DNA from: Dichotomocladium elegans
Lineage: Eukaryota; Mucoromycota; Mucoromycetes; Mucorales; Lichtheimiaceae
Length of the DNA stretch: 64,000 nucleotides
Direction of reading: 5' to 3'
Assembly (NCBI GenBank): GCA_025716815.1
Contig: JAIXMN010000011.1
Location: 186,001 to 250,000, forward strand
Shown here piece by piece: positions 45,774-58,406 of this stretch. Position numbers and translations under genes: made by a program. The notes under the pieces were generated by a model, which worked only from the letters and a program-made list of their open reading frames with translations, ran no database searches and was not told the origin of the DNA. The first letter of the stretch is position 1; every line of letters starts with the position of its first letter.

Positions 45774-46345
45774 TCATCGCGGAGAAGGTTCCCAATGCGC
45801 CTTCGCGACTTGCTCGAGATGCAACGTTGTCTGCATTTCTTTGAAAATTTCTATGGTGGTAAGAGTAGCCTGCTTCCTATCGCAGGATGATATATGCGTT
45901 AGTGTGGATAAGCACAGGGATATCCTCTTTTTTTCACTACCTTTCTAGTAACAGATTCAATGCCTTCTCTGCCTTTTCCAGTGCCTATGTAATAGTCTGT
46001 CAGTGGGGGGGGAGGATGGCAATATGACCTCAGGGGAAAGGTGACGGAGAAAATGACCTGTTTTGTGTTTTTTACGTGAGTATCCACTTGGATGCACTTC
46101 CTGAGTGTCTTTGCGAAATCATCGTGAGGATCGGTATATTTCAACGTCAACTAATCGCCAAGCAGGAATGAGAAGAAAAACAAAAGAGCCACGACCGGGT
46201 GGCGGTGGTGGTAAATGCTTGCCTTTAGACTATCGCTCCAATCATCGATTGCTTTTTCGGCTCGGAGATGACATTCGTCCTCATTGGTTCTACTGCTCTT
46301 GAAAATGGGATTGCTTACGGAAGAAGACGGCGTAGGGTCGCGCAT
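45774..46345 (-). CDS. Small coiled-coil protein, unknown
   Basis: Four exons (46345-46223, 46150-46076, 45984-45941, 45876-45774) join in frame to about 114 residues. The product is helical and charged (CHLRAEKAIDDWSDSLK, DPHDDFAKTLRKC, LEKAEKALNLLLERK, IEIFKEMQTTLHLEQ), as in small subunits of kinetochore or tethering complexes; no family is recognised. The first intron would be GC-AG (AAG|gcaagc ... gattag), the other three GT-AG. The start is the first ATG of the frame. Converges with EXO1, 46 bp away. The consistent frame over four short exons argues for a real gene, but all splice calls are unsupported by other evidence. Confidence 0.5.
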
Positions 46346-48490
46346 TAGGCTAAAAGCGGCTTCTCTCAAAGGACGAGAAATACCCTCCCCCCCTTTTTTA
46401 GCAAGCGGTCGCTCAAACCAACCTGTGTGTCACCCCCCTTTCCCATTGAGCTAAGCGACAATATTCGTGTCCCTTTTGACTCTGTCCATTGGATTTGCAT
46501 ACGCTCAAATGGTTGTCTCAGACTGCACACTTCCTCTTCTCAATGGGTGGATTGATCCGAGAACATGTCAATGCGAGAAGAGGCTAGGGCAAGGGACGAT
46601 CTTCTTAACGTCCTGAAATAGATTGGGCACATTGATAATCTACTATATGCTGATCGCGCTAGAGATGCGTTATTTGGCGATGTTATACGTAGCATTGGTT
46701 GCGCGGCATTAGTCAGATATATGTCGGCAGATGAGCAGCATTAATGGTTTACAGTAAAGGAGAAAAGCCGCAGAAGAATCAGCGCTAGAGCCTGCTTGCG
46801 ACAGCAGTGTCCTTTAAGAAAGGCGTCGGTGTTGAACTCTGAAGAATGCTGGGAAAGCTATCGGACGCAATGAGGCGCAACAGCAAGCAGGCTACAGACA
46901 AAAGCAGCTTCCCACTTCGCCCTACGGGGTGGACTATACACGAGTCTGTCAAAAAATCGCCAGCTAACCACCCACCGTCGAGTAATTCGGTGACTTTGTG
47001 GGTCATAGGCCGCCCGTTATAATGGCAGGCGTTATATGCTGATGACGTGTCCTTTTAGTATAACGATAGTTCGTTAGACTAAAGCGACAGAGCTCAATTC
47101 GCTAGAACGGACGGTTTCTCCATGCGCTCTCTTTCACGATCTTGAGGTACGGGTAAAAAAAAAAAAAGATACTGCGACGCGCTGCTGCCGACCATTCGAA
47201 GGAAATGCGTAGATATAGCTTTCTATTATCTGGATCAAAACGATATTTCTGCGCCAAGGAGCTTGGCTCTATGGTCATATCCTGGATTCGATTGGTCACA
47301 TTCACATCACCAGGCGAACTGCAACATGCCCATTCGATCTCTGAAGGCCCAGCCTGAAGTACTTCAACTCACACGTTCTATCCAGCCTACCCTGGCGTTC
47401 GCATGTTGCCCATGGAACTCGTCTGCCTTTTATCTTCATCGACGGGGATTGGGGCACTATGACCGTGACACGATGTGCTACTTATATCCCAGTGAACTAG
47501 GTGTATTCAAGTGCCTTACGCTGTAGGACAAAACGTAGACTAGCCACAGTATATTAATCCCAGAGATTACAGCATCCTTGGCCTACAGAGCATTTCGTAG
47601 CACGCGAAGCTAGTGTGAAAACAAAGCAGATTGTGGAAGATCGCGATGGCTCTTGTGGACCATCTATAATAGCACCACCTGTAGCTATAATACAGTGGTT
47701 TCCACTCCCTACAATATCCCTCTGTTGTTATCTCCGTCGAACAAAAGCGTGCCCTAAAGTTACGATTTCCTACTCTTTGAAACTTTATGACCCCAACATG
47801 GATCATGTACTTCGCCCGCTGATTTTTGATGACGTCTCTATGTCATATAAACATCCTAACATCTTCCCATTGGCCCCGCAACCTGCGTTGTGCATTAGCC
47901 ACAATCATTTGATGTTCAAACGCTAGGGTCTTTGGCAGCGTTGGGTCTGTAGGGTGGAGGTAAATATTGGTGCAGGAAAAGAAAAGACATGCTAAGCCCT
48001 TGTGCGACATGATGTTGTGGAACTCGTGGCAAACGTCTCACATGGGGTCCTTTTGAGAACAGCAGTTTTCCCAATACGCGGCATCGCTCTTCGTCACTGT
48101 TTAGGTTTATAAGAGCGTGTATGCGTGTGGTAATGGGTCCCTAGTATGCTGTTCCGAAAGAGACTGAAATGTACATTCGCTTTTTCACACCATATAAAGA
48201 ACAATACTCTGAAAAATCTGATCGTCAGCGGATCATTTCCTTGTTTGTCCTATATGTGAATCTTATGGAGGCACGCTGCCTCTCGACGGTGTCCTTTTAT
48301 GTTTAGTTTTGAATAATTTCGTTTTATGGACGAACAACAATACGAAGTAGTTACTATACGTAGCATATGTAGAGCGGTTAAAGAAAAGACAAAGAAGAAT
48401 AGGAAGGAGAAATACAGGTGGCGTTCTCACCATCCTCTCCCCTTGAAAGTGCTCAATGGAACACATCTCCAACAAGAGCACATTCTATAG
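46346..48490. other. Gene-poor region, about 2.1 kb
   Basis: No gene supported. ORFs at 47102-47305 (minus), 47263-47526 (plus), 47567-47806 (minus) and 47615-47926 (plus) are 60-100 codons and lack recognisable domains. A weak tRNA-like fold at 47048-47112 is treated as a finding, not a gene. Confidence 0.4.
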
Positions 48491-49342
48491 TTAGAGGACA
48501 AGACAGCGCATGATCAGTTTCTTTCTGTGCCTTTCCCTAGTTGACTTGGGTGATCGGCGGTTGATCTGCCGAACAAGATCGAAGAACACCTCATCTACGT
48601 TGATCTTGTACATGGCTGACGTTTCGTAGAATGGCTTGCCGCCCCATTGCTGTGATAGCATCATACCTTGTTCTCTTGACACCATTCTGTCCTCGTCCAG
48701 ATCGCACTTGTTGCCTACCAATACCATGGGAACCTGACGCGTACACATACACACACACACACACGTAAATAAGCCATCTCTCTTATCCGACTGTTGTTAC
48801 TGCCATGGGCGCATGGGCAGAGAGACATACATCCTCGGTATCCTTGACTTGCAGAATCTGTTCCCGAAGGTCCTGCAGCTCTGTCAAGGTAATCATGCTT
48901 GTAATGGAATACACCAGGAGAAAGCCCTGCCCGCTCTTCATGTACAGATCTCGCATGGCTGTGAATTGCTCCGTACCGGCGGTATCTAAGATCTCGAGCA
49001 TACACTGCTGCCCATCAACCTCGATTTGCTTTCGATAGGAGTCTTCAATCGTAGGGTCGTACTTTTCAACAAAGAGCGATTGAACGAACTGGACCGTCTA
49101 TCATCTCATGTCAGCGTCTTCTTTCTCCTCTTGGTCGCCCTCCATCCAAACACTCTCCCCCCCCTTTTTTTTTATCTAAGGGGTTCTTTTTCTTGCGCTG
49201 GTTCTTATTTTTTCCCGTTTCTCGCCTATCCCCTCGCCGCGGGGGATGGGAGGGTGGGAAACCCAAAATAGAAGAATAAACGTACCAAGGCTGATTTACC
49301 AACACCACCCGATCCAAGGACAACGAGTTTGTATTCTCTCAT
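48491..49342 (-). CDS. RSR1: Ras-family GTPase, Rsr1/Bud1 (Rap1-like)
   Basis: Small GTPase that directs cell polarity and budding or branching sites at the plasma membrane. Three exons (49342-49286, 49097-48831, 48733-48491) give 188 residues. All nucleotide motifs are intact: GSGGVGKS (P-loop), YDPTIEDSY (switch I/effector), DTAGTEQF (switch II), NKCDL and ETSA. The effector region and [20 protein letters not shown] match the Rap/Rsr1 branch rather than classical Ras. DTAGTEQF carries Thr where Ras has Gln at position 61, a Rap hallmark. The protein ends with a basic RHRKK stretch and a CLVL CaaX box, whose terminal Leu predicts geranylgeranylation. Introns are 188 and 97 nt; the 3' one holds a CA/GT microsatellite. 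Confidence 0.93.
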
Positions 49343-50178
49343 TGCGTGACTGAAAAACAAGTACAATGGCGATGAGGTATGAATGGCGGGTTCGGAGGGG
49401 TATGTATATGTGTGGAAGCAAGCACAAGAGTAGAGAGAAAGACAAAAAGGATAGGCTACAAAAAAGAAAGGAAGAAAGAGATAGAGAGGGAGGGAGGGTG
49501 GGTGGGGGAGTGCGAAGAGTCTCTATCTTTCCTTTTCTCGCTCTCTCACTCGCTCCACCCCCCAATGTCAAGTAGTGTGCCCCGGTGTCGGCATTTCTTC
49601 CGCTCAAGCATGCCTAAAGCGGGGCGAAAGAGAAGGCTGGGTAAGCATGCGTGTGCTACAACACATTACTTCCATATTATCAAGCTCATCTAGAGCACAT
49701 TACCCCTCCCCCCAGCATCGCCCCTGTCAAGAAAGAAGAGTCGAGACAAAGGATTCAAAGGGAGATCGGGAATGGGGTAAATACACCTCGAAAACTTTGA
49801 AGGTTCTACGGATCATGAACACTCTCCAGGTTCGTTCAACAGTCTTATTGTCCTCTATTGCATTTTTTGACAGGGAATCTGCCAAGTTGCTGGACGGATC
49901 TCTTCTTGGCATTCCTGCTGTACAACAATAAATAGACGTGACGCACCTCTTCCCGCAAAGGTGTTCGTTACAGGCATAATTTTGCTGAATTTTTTTAACT
50001 CCAGTCGAAAGCCCAGATGCATGCTATCTCCTCCAGATAGACTATTTCTCTCCCTCAGCGCATGTTGGTATGTGTATGTGCGATAAGAAAGAAAGAGAGT
50101 GTGAGAGATAAAGAGAGAGAGTGTGTGTGTGTACACGTACGTAAATATTCCCTGTCAACAAGCAGTTAAGCAGCAATC
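49343..50178. other. Divergent promoter region, RSR1 / IML1
   Basis: About 840 bp, purine-rich on the plus strand (AAAGAAAGGAAGAAAGAGATAG type) with GT repeats near 50120-50135. ORFs here are low-complexity artefacts. Confidence 0.5.
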
Positions 50179-53100
50179 ATGCCACCATCAACCATGTCCA
50201 ACAATGGATCCTCCATTCCTCAGGGCAACTTACTCTCAACAAAGCCCATCGTTCTGTGGTTCCATGATTCTGGCACGTACTCGAATCAAGACGCCGTCGT
50301 AAATCCGGACCACTTCCCTAATTTTTCTGATGGCCAGCTTTTACGCATCCATATACCGCCACAGCAGCAGCAGCAACAGCAACAGCAGCAGCAACCACAA
50401 CAACAGCAGCAGCCAAACACTTCAGTAGCATCTTCGCTGATGTCTTCAGAACGTCCGCCACTTATTGTAAAAGCAGCATGTGTTGACCGAGATGCCATTG
50501 CGCGTCAGCAACATCTCCAAGTAATTTTATAGCCTTTGCTTTTTATTTCTCAAGCTCTGATTAATTAATTCACTTCCTCAGATTTCAATTTCAAGAGATA
50601 TTGCCGATCGACTGAATCTACGCTCTCGTATTGAAGTTTATGTTGAACTTGTATGATCGGCCCCCTGGGGTGGGGAAGCAACACAGCTATGGATAGGAAA
50701 AAAGGGCTTACAGGATATTTTTCGACAGATAGATCCATCGGTCGCTGCGCTGCGTCACGTCGAACTTTCGTTCAAAGAACAGTACCTTGGGCGGAGCGAC
50801 ATGTGGCGGCTCCAGCAGAGCCTTCGGAATACATGCGTCTACACGGATAAGAAGATTGTATTCGCAGGTGTCATCAAGGTCACTGTCCGACGGCAGTTTT
50901 CAGAAGACGCCGAGGTAAGGATGATTTCGAATCTAGCCCGAGAAAACTATAACACATCTATGGCTTAGATGACATCGGGTTACATTGATGAGAACACACG
51001 CATAATTTTTCGATCCTCTTCCGCAAAGTTCTTTTTGTTTATCCAAATGTCGCGAGAAATGTGGGAGTTCGATGAGGACGGAGAGCTTTACTTTGAAAAA
51101 GTAGTCAACAATTTTCTTCCGGAACTGTTCAACAAATGGAAAGAAGAAGGGACAAACCACGTTGTCTCAATTGTTTTGTTCACACGTGTCTTCTATGACA
51201 CAAATGATCCTCTGGACGAGCTTGTGAATAAGTCTGAGGACGGCCGTTACTATAAGGATTTCTACAAGGTCATTGCGGATTGGGAAACAACGGATGATTG
51301 GATTTCAGTGATCCGGCCTCTGAAGGACGAACAGCTCAAGTTCCAGCGCAATGTGCTCATGCGGGAAGAAGACGGTCGAAGCTTGGTGAGCGGCAGAATT
51401 GCTTGCGCCTTCGATGGAAATGTCCTAGAAGCAGTCAACTTGGCGCTCAATCCATTCGATAACCACTTCGTAGACCGCGATCTCATGCGCACAGGCCTAT
51501 CCATCATTCTCATCACCCCCGGTTCGGGTAAGTTTTCAGTAGACAAGAAACTACTGCGATTAACGAACGAGCGGATGACGGATAATGGTATTGCAATGGA
51601 CTTGGTATGTCTCTCGCCGCTCCCACTGCATGTAACGCCGCTCTTCATCTTTCAGTCGTCACCTCCGCCTCTTGAGATCGCTCAGGAGCATTTGTTGGCT
51701 CCGCCTCGTCAGATATTCGGGAAGGGGGGGTCACCGGATACGAAACTCGGCAACATGACAAAGCAAAAGACGTGGGATCCACTCTATCAGGACGACACAC
51801 TTCCAAACACGTACACACATTATGCCGTACCACACTGGGTAGACTGCAGCTTCTATCACCAGGAAACAGGACGCTTCTTTAAACAGGACAAATTCCGCTC
51901 GCGCTGTAAGATGTACGAGTTACAGATGATGGGCATCATGGAGCATGACCTTACAGGCATTTCCATACCTTATCTCACGGACGCATCATCTGGAGCTGCT
52001 ACTGCCGGTGTAGCGTCTGCAGCCTCAGGTGGTTTACGCACGCTCCGCACACAACGCAGTAGCAGTAGCCTCAATGAGACAATGTCTGCAAAATCTCTCG
52101 AGTCAACCCATGCGAACGGAGAAGCCTATTTATCTCGATCTGCGAACTTCACCTCCATGCGACATCCCACGTTTCTTAGTGCTTCTGAAAACAATGCTAC
52201 TGCGCCAACAAAGGCTGCACCTATTGACTATGAGCGATATGATTCACTTATCTTTAAAAGTTCCCTGGAGCCACGATTTAGCAAAAAGCTTGCTGGGCCT
52301 ACCACACCTGCCTCCAAGCCCATCACAGGCGCCAAAGTTTCCCAAAAAAACTCTTTTGAGAGTCCCGACCGCCCAGATGGAGAATATTGGCTCATGCGGT
52401 CTAATGCACCCAAGCCAACTATGGTGAGACATATTTTTTCTCTTTTTCTTTTGGGTGGGGGAACAAATGCGTCTGTTTGTGTGGCACCATATTGGGTTTC
52501 CTAAATAAGTATTGATCCTGCAGACTTGGCATCATGGTGATCAGCGGCGTGTCACCGCAATACTTTCACAGTCGCAACAAGCAGGTAGCAAGGTTGCATT
52601 TGATAGCACTATACGTAAGGACGATCAGATCATGCGAGTGCACGATATCTTCAAGGGACCTTCTCCAGGCCGGGATGATAACCCACCGCTTCCACGCATT
52701 CGGCCCTCGCGACGGGGGACCGTGAACAGCAATGATGTTCGGATGGCTGCTGTTGATAATGGTCAGCAATCGCCGGGCATAGAAGAAGATGATATGGTGG
52801 TCGTTACCACGAGTACAGTGGAACCCGTGCCTATCAATAACAAAAACTCGGCCAACAGGCTGGACTCGCGCAAATCGAATAATCAGTCCCCGCGCCAAAC
52901 GCACGTTGCAGGGAGTGCATCGTCCCTCCACAAACATTCAGGCAACAGCGACTTTGCACGGACAAGCGTAGGCGGTCAGAACCGATCCTCACCCTCGCAC
53001 AGTGGCCTGATTAACAGGAATAGTTCTCTAAGGAGCGGTATGATCAATCCATGCGACCCGACCGATCACACACTTCTGTTTACCTCCCATCTACGGCGCT

Positions 53101-55739
53101 GGCTGCATGCTCTGCCGCGTATCGATCAATATGATGGTACTCGGGTCCACTGGCGATCCTTGACATCTCCGGCTTGCCTGCCTCTCACAACTGACTATTT
53201 CCCGTCCAATGATGAGCTGAAATCCGATTATAGACATTATATGTACACTGTCTCAGCGAGTGAAGATGCGAATTTGTATCAAGCTGGCGATCGGTCCATA
53301 TCTGAACACAAACGGACAGCCAATCTGCTCATGGAAATGCTCAGCCAGCGCCTCGCACAGGGCTTCCAGATCATAGTGGATATCACAGGATCTACCTATC
53401 CAAAGGCGTTCACCAAAACTTACGATTCTTCAAACAACATAGGAGGAGGTGGCGGTAATGGGAAAGATAGTAATAACGCGGCTGGACCCCCAGCGAGTGT
53501 TGGCACTGCTACCATAACAACAGCGGTGCCTGGGACAGCGGCAGTGACCAAGGGCAGCGGGAGCTTGCGAGATGAAGATGACGCTGCCAAATGGAAGCAT
53601 ATGGTTTGGTGGCTCTCTATGGGTCATCAAGTCCATCAGTTAACTTTTGACTCTTCATGTCAGAACGTCGAGGTCCGACGTTATGTCCGTCAGATCACGT
53701 TTGACATCAAGAAAATCACGTACAAGTGCGCGATATGGCCCAAGCATATCCAAAATTACAAACAGAGAAACATCTCGTTCAGCTACCCGAGTCTATTGTA
53801 CGCGTGGAATTACTTGGATCACCTGGTCGCCGGCTACCAGGACGAGCTGACCAACAATCTCCGATTCTGGCGGGCGCGGTTCATTGTCATTCCGCGAAAG
53901 ACCCTGCCGTCTAACACACCACTGGGCAACATGGCATCGGCACACAATCTTGATGAAGAAGAAAAACGACTGGAGCTCTTTGACATTTGGCTCCAGAACT
54001 TACGGAAGGCGAAGTGGCTCGCTCCGGAGGAACGGGAGATGATGCAGAAGCGGCGAAAAAAGGAGCTGGGCTACACTGACTTCGGACTCAAGATCACAAC
54101 GATGGATCCGTCCGCCTATCTCACGAATGAGGCGACGAAAACCTTGCAACCGGTTACAAGTGAGTCTTCCACAACGGTCAGCCAGCACACAAGTCTGTTA
54201 TCGACTATCGGAAATCTGGGGCAGCCGCTAGGTCTTACGCGCGATTCAAAGTCCAAAGATATAGCACTCGCAATGCGTGATCCTAAAGCGGGCGTCAAAA
54301 TGATCGACAGACGGTGGCATATTAAAGTATACAACAACTCGTTCATTGGCAGCGAGTTTGTTGACTGGCTTATTAGCCAATTTGATGATATTAATACCCG
54401 CGAAGAAGCAGTGGCCTTCGGCAATGTGCTGATGCAGCGTAAGCCACCGCTCTTCGTATCATCATCTAGCAGACATTCCCTGCTGGATGGCCATTATTTT
54501 TACCGCCTTCACAACGAGTTCTTACCTAGTCAGCAACCTCAAAAGCCGTGGTTCACGATCACTAAGAGCAAGTCTTCGATGTCGGTAGCGCTGAGCGGAA
54601 GTAATGGAGGCGCTAGTGGCAAAGGCAAGGAGCGAGAAGGCGCGTCATCATCTGAGGCGTCGTCACCCTTGGCAGTACCGCCGGTTGGATCAAAAAAAAT
54701 TGAATTTGACATGACGCGGTCGATGATCATTGATGTTGATCCGTACAAAAAGAGTGACCGGCGAGAGACGGCGATTCTACACTATGATACGCTACACAAT
54801 GCAAGCAACTGCTACCACTTCCAGCTCAACTGGCTGGGTTGCACAGCGCAGCTTGTGCAAGAGCTAGTACAAAACTGGAGCCGACAAGCGGAGCGATGCG
54901 GGCTACTTGTAGTGGAAGGTTCTGTAGATCAAGCGTATGACGATACTGAAAACAACAACCCATTCCAGTGCCCTGTGCCGATTGATCTTGCAGTACCGCC
55001 GCCGTCTGTTGCAGATCTAAATGCAGGCTATGATATACCCGAAAACTTTTATGTTGTCGCGCTGGTGCGCCATATGGGCTTTGTACTGGATGTAGAAGCT
55101 GATGCCAAATTCGAGCGGGCCAAGGCTGGGGGAATACAAGTGCGGTATTCCTATCACCGAGAGTCATACAAGTACGACCAGTACATTCATCGATCGGGTG
55201 TTGCATTTGTCCAAATCCGACCGGATAACCAAGGCTTTTACTGGGTGAATAACCGGTTGTACACAAACCACACGCCGGCGCTGGTGATGAGCCGGCGTCG
55301 TGAGAATAGTTCATTGATGCATCCTGAGCTACTTCGGCAAACGTTTCAAGAATTCTGTGCGGACCCGGTTCGACTAGCCGAGTTCTGGGAGAGGACATGC
55401 AACAATCTGATGGCAGACCACCATACCGGTGCTGAGGCTTGGGTGTTTGAGAACGTCCAGGTGATGCCGCCATCCCTGGATACTGGGGCGATCGCGACAG
55501 AGGATGAAGAACAGTCGACTACGACCGAAACGATGCTCAAGTCGCCGGATATCGAATCGGTGGTCAGCGGAAGCTCCTCACATCAGCAACAGGCAACAGG
55601 AGCCAATGTAAGCACGCCCACGAGTGTGTCTACTACGCCTGTGGGCGTACCACCTGTTATTGCTGCGGCTGGTAACGGTGGTGCTACTAATGCGGGCAAT
55701 GGATCAAATGCATCTTCCTTTAGTAACAACATTAGCTAA
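50179..55739 (+). CDS. IML1: IML1/DEPDC5, GATOR1 (SEACIT) subunit
   Basis: Catalytic-scaffold subunit of GATOR1/SEACIT, the GAP complex that turns off Rag GTPases and TORC1 at the vacuole when amino acids are scarce. Five exons (50179-50520, 50582-50650, 50714-50914, 50969-52423, 52524-55739) give about 1760 residues. The N-terminal domain has ISISRDIADRLNLRSRIEVY and DIFRQIDPSVAALRHVELSF. The IML1 core follows, with FLFIQMSREMWEFDEDGELY, NHVVSIVLFTRVFY and GIAMDLVCLSPLPLHVTPLF. A DEP domain lies at about 1275-1355 (FIGSEFVDWLISQF, LDGHYFYRLHNEF), and the C-terminal domain contains FQLNWLGCTAQLVQELVQNW and ENFYVVALVRHMGFVLDVEA. A polyQ run lies at about 50361-50414. An apparent gtatgt...ttcag intron at 51606-51655 is rejected because it would remove conserved residues. 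Low-complexity Ser/Gly-rich linkers flank the DEP domain. Confidence 0.95.
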
Positions 55740-57542
55740 GTCGAGAGGGAGGAGGCACAATCTTTTGTGCATGTGTAATTTTTTTTTTATATACATTGTC
55801 TCCCCCCACCCCACCCACCCCCCAAAATCAAAATTACACACCAGCAAAATTAAATAGCCTTCGACACGGAAAACAATGTCGCACAAAAGAGGGTTTGCAA
55901 ACCGAGCATTTGTTGCTGCCCGTCTATTCTCCCCTTCGCAGCTACAGAGATGCAGATGAACGATGGCGATGTTTGGATGCACCAGCCATCGCAAAAATAG
56001 CCATGAACGATTATGATGATCATTTAGCGCCGCGATGGGAGACGACTGATAGCCATTTCGGTGAAATCAGACGGAAACGATGTTGTTCATCTACGAGTTT
56101 CAGTATGCGTTGACAAGAGCTCCATTCCATTATCCTCTAGAAATAACGTGTCAGGATCCGAAAATGATTACAGCCTAAAGATAAGAAAAAGCTTGGCTGG
56201 GGGGGGGGTAATCAGGGATCGTGTGCACCGATGGATGGATGGGATTCCATAGAACATGAAACACACTTTTATGACGTGGTCCCCCCCCAAGAAAGGAACT
56301 GCTGCAGTGGCCATTGTGGTACGAGAAGATGAAGAGCAAAAGGACAGCAGCTGCAGCTGCAGCAGCAGTCTTGGCACTTGACATTTCATCGTTTCAGTGT
56401 ATGTATATATGGATGAATAGCTCTGGGGGGGGGACGAGCTGCGCGCGCGCGCGTTTGGCTCGCCTTCTGAAAGTTTACCTCAAAGCTATATGCAACGGGA
56501 AGGGAGACAATTGAACCTATACCAAGGCGCGCCAACTCTGTGGATCAACGGGATATAATCCATAAGGCACATGTGTAGGCGCCAAATAGTTGAATGCTCA
56601 ATGATCATTGACGTTTCACGCTTGCCTGAATCGGATCAGGAATTCGCAACAATTCCTTGGAATGGAAGTGAAAAGCACCCAAGTAGAAGTTGAACAGATT
56701 GTTTATTGACATGTAAAAGATGATTGTTCGACCTCGACTGCGCTGATAGATATGCATGTACGGTAATAAAATGGAGGAGATACCGTCTGGATGACTCACA
56801 GGCGTATTAGTTGCTAGGCTTGTCCGTTCGTGTCATTCCACCCGGGAAGTCTTTGTTCAGACACCAAACAACAGCACGCTATCCCATGCGCACCCCCGCC
56901 CCGTTTTTTTTGAGATCTGTTGCCACGACAACCTTCTCCAGGATTGTACGACCTACTTATTTTTTGAAGCGTCTTCATCATCTAATGTGCTGCGCAGCTG
57001 ACACAGGCATATATTTATATACGCGCATGCATGGTCACAACCAAAAAAAAAAAAAGGCGAAGCAGGAAGATGCTTTGTGTGTGGGGTGTGAGGCGCTTAT
57101 TGACGGCGAGGCTGGAGGATATCACTTTTTAGGTAATTGCACCATCGACAGCTTTGTTCAAAATATTTTTTATTCACCGTCCAGGTAGGGTGGATGATAT
57201 GTACAAAGAAGAAGAAAAAGGGAGGAGGTGGAAGGCGGAGGAACTGAAGATCGGGATGTATGTTGGTATTGGCTGTACAAAAGAAAAACACAGAGGGGGG
57301 GTTGGTGGAGGTTCTTGCTTTCTTTTTTTTTTTGATATGTAAAGGATTTGGGATATGTATACGAGATATATATAAATATGGATTATGATACAACAAGCGA
57401 AGAGGTGAAAAGAGAGAGAGGGAGGTGGGGTGGGGGGAAGGGAAAGAGAGCATACGCGTGTGCTCGTACGCACTCGGCTCCCAAAAAGCGTCTGCTGTTC
57501 CACCCCTGTTCCCCAACCCACTTTTTTTTTTTTTTACCCATT
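55740..57542. other. Convergent intergenic region, about 1.8 kb
   Basis: Lies between the 3' ends of IML1 and the Crz1-like gene. It is rich in homopolymers (poly-C near 55801-55825 and 56281, poly-G near 56200 and 56426, poly-A near 57043) and has a GCGCGCGC run at about 56442-56451. No ORF is convincing. Confidence 0.5.
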
Positions 57543-58406
57543 TCAGCATCCTTTCTCGACCTTCAGATGTCGGCTAAGCGCATCCATACGCGCAAAGGAC
57601 TTGTTGCATTTTCTGCAGGCATATGGTTTGATGCCCCAATGCAACTTCTCGTGGCGGTTGCGATCGTGCTGCCGAGCGAACTGGCGCCCACATTGACTGC
57701 AGGCAAAGGGACGCTCCGACGTATGTGTTCGCATATGGGATGCCAGGTTGTATGACCGCGTGAAAGTCTTGCCACATCCCGGATGCTGACAGTAAAATGT
57801 ACCTGTGCGCCGCCGACGCTCACGAGGCTGCTTCTTCTTGGCTATCTTCGCCTTGGCAGTAGCAGGAACAGGAGTGGCGCGAATAGTAGTAGGGGTAGCA
57901 GCACTGCTAGTCATCGTTGGTGCTGCTGTAGTAGTAGTTGCTGTTGTAATCGTTGTTGAAGCAGGTACGGGCACTGGCGCAGAGGCTGTGAGTGGTGCGG
58001 CAACGACGGTCATGGGCGGTGAGGGCGGCATGGATAAGGACGCATGACAAGGCGGAGGTGTGACGGGCTCTTCGGGGGGAGGTGTCATAACCATATCCAG
58101 CTGCTGGTTGTGGTGATCAATGAATTGATCCACTAACAAAAGGTTCTCGGACATGGTCATTGAATGCGTATCGTGGATGCACAAAGGATCATGGCCGTGC
58201 CAAGGCTCCGGCGTCCCGGCATAATAAAAGGATGGAGGCACGATCCCTACAGCAGCAGCGGAATCTGGATCGGTTACTGCGCCAACCGAAGATGTATAGA
58301 AATTGTGACCCGCATCATAAGGTGATGGAGCAGGTGTGGGGTAGAAGTCAGGGGAGAGGAGTGACCAAGTTCCTCCGTAGGATTGAGGATGGTAGAGTGT
58401 GTTCAT
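57543..58406 (-). CDS. C2H2 zinc-finger transcription factor, Crz1-like
   Basis: Intronless gene of 287 residues. The N-terminal ~190 residues are Pro/Ser/Thr/Ala-rich, as expected for an activation region. Three C2H2 fingers occupy the C-terminus: [20 protein letters not shown] followed by [25 protein letters not shown] then KLH; and [20 protein letters not shown] ending [23 protein letters not shown] and [14 protein letters not shown] closely resemble the fingers of Crz1/CrzA-type factors, which act downstream of calcineurin. The linker THTSERPF is canonical. The third finger ends with Cys instead of the second His (HLKVEKGC), a C2HC variant. A calcineurin docking site (PxIxIT) was not identified, so the calcineurin link is only by finger similarity. 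Confidence 0.85.
   Translation of the reverse strand: MNTLYHPQSYGGTWSLLSPDFYPTPAPSPYDAGHNFYTSSVGAVTDPDSAAAVGIVPPSFYYAGTPEPWHGHDPLCIHDTHSMTMSENLLLVDQFIDHHNQQLDMVMTPPPEEPVTPPPCHASLSMPPSPPMTVVAAPLTASAPVPVPASTTITTATTTTAAPTMTSSAATPTTIRATPVPATAKAKIAKKKQPRERRRRTGTFYCQHPGCGKTFTRSYNLASHMRTHTSERPFACSQCGRQFARQHDRNRHEKLHWGIKPYACRKCNKSFARMDALSRHLKVEKGC

Noticed and set aside
47102..47926. Several 60-100 codon ORFs on both strands
   Set aside because: They overlap each other on opposite strands, have no domains and cannot be joined by plausible introns.
51606..51655. A gtatgt ... ttcag intron inside IML1
   Set aside because: Removing it would delete DLVCLSPLPLHVTPLF, a conserved block of IML1/DEPDC5 proteins, and the frame is open through it.
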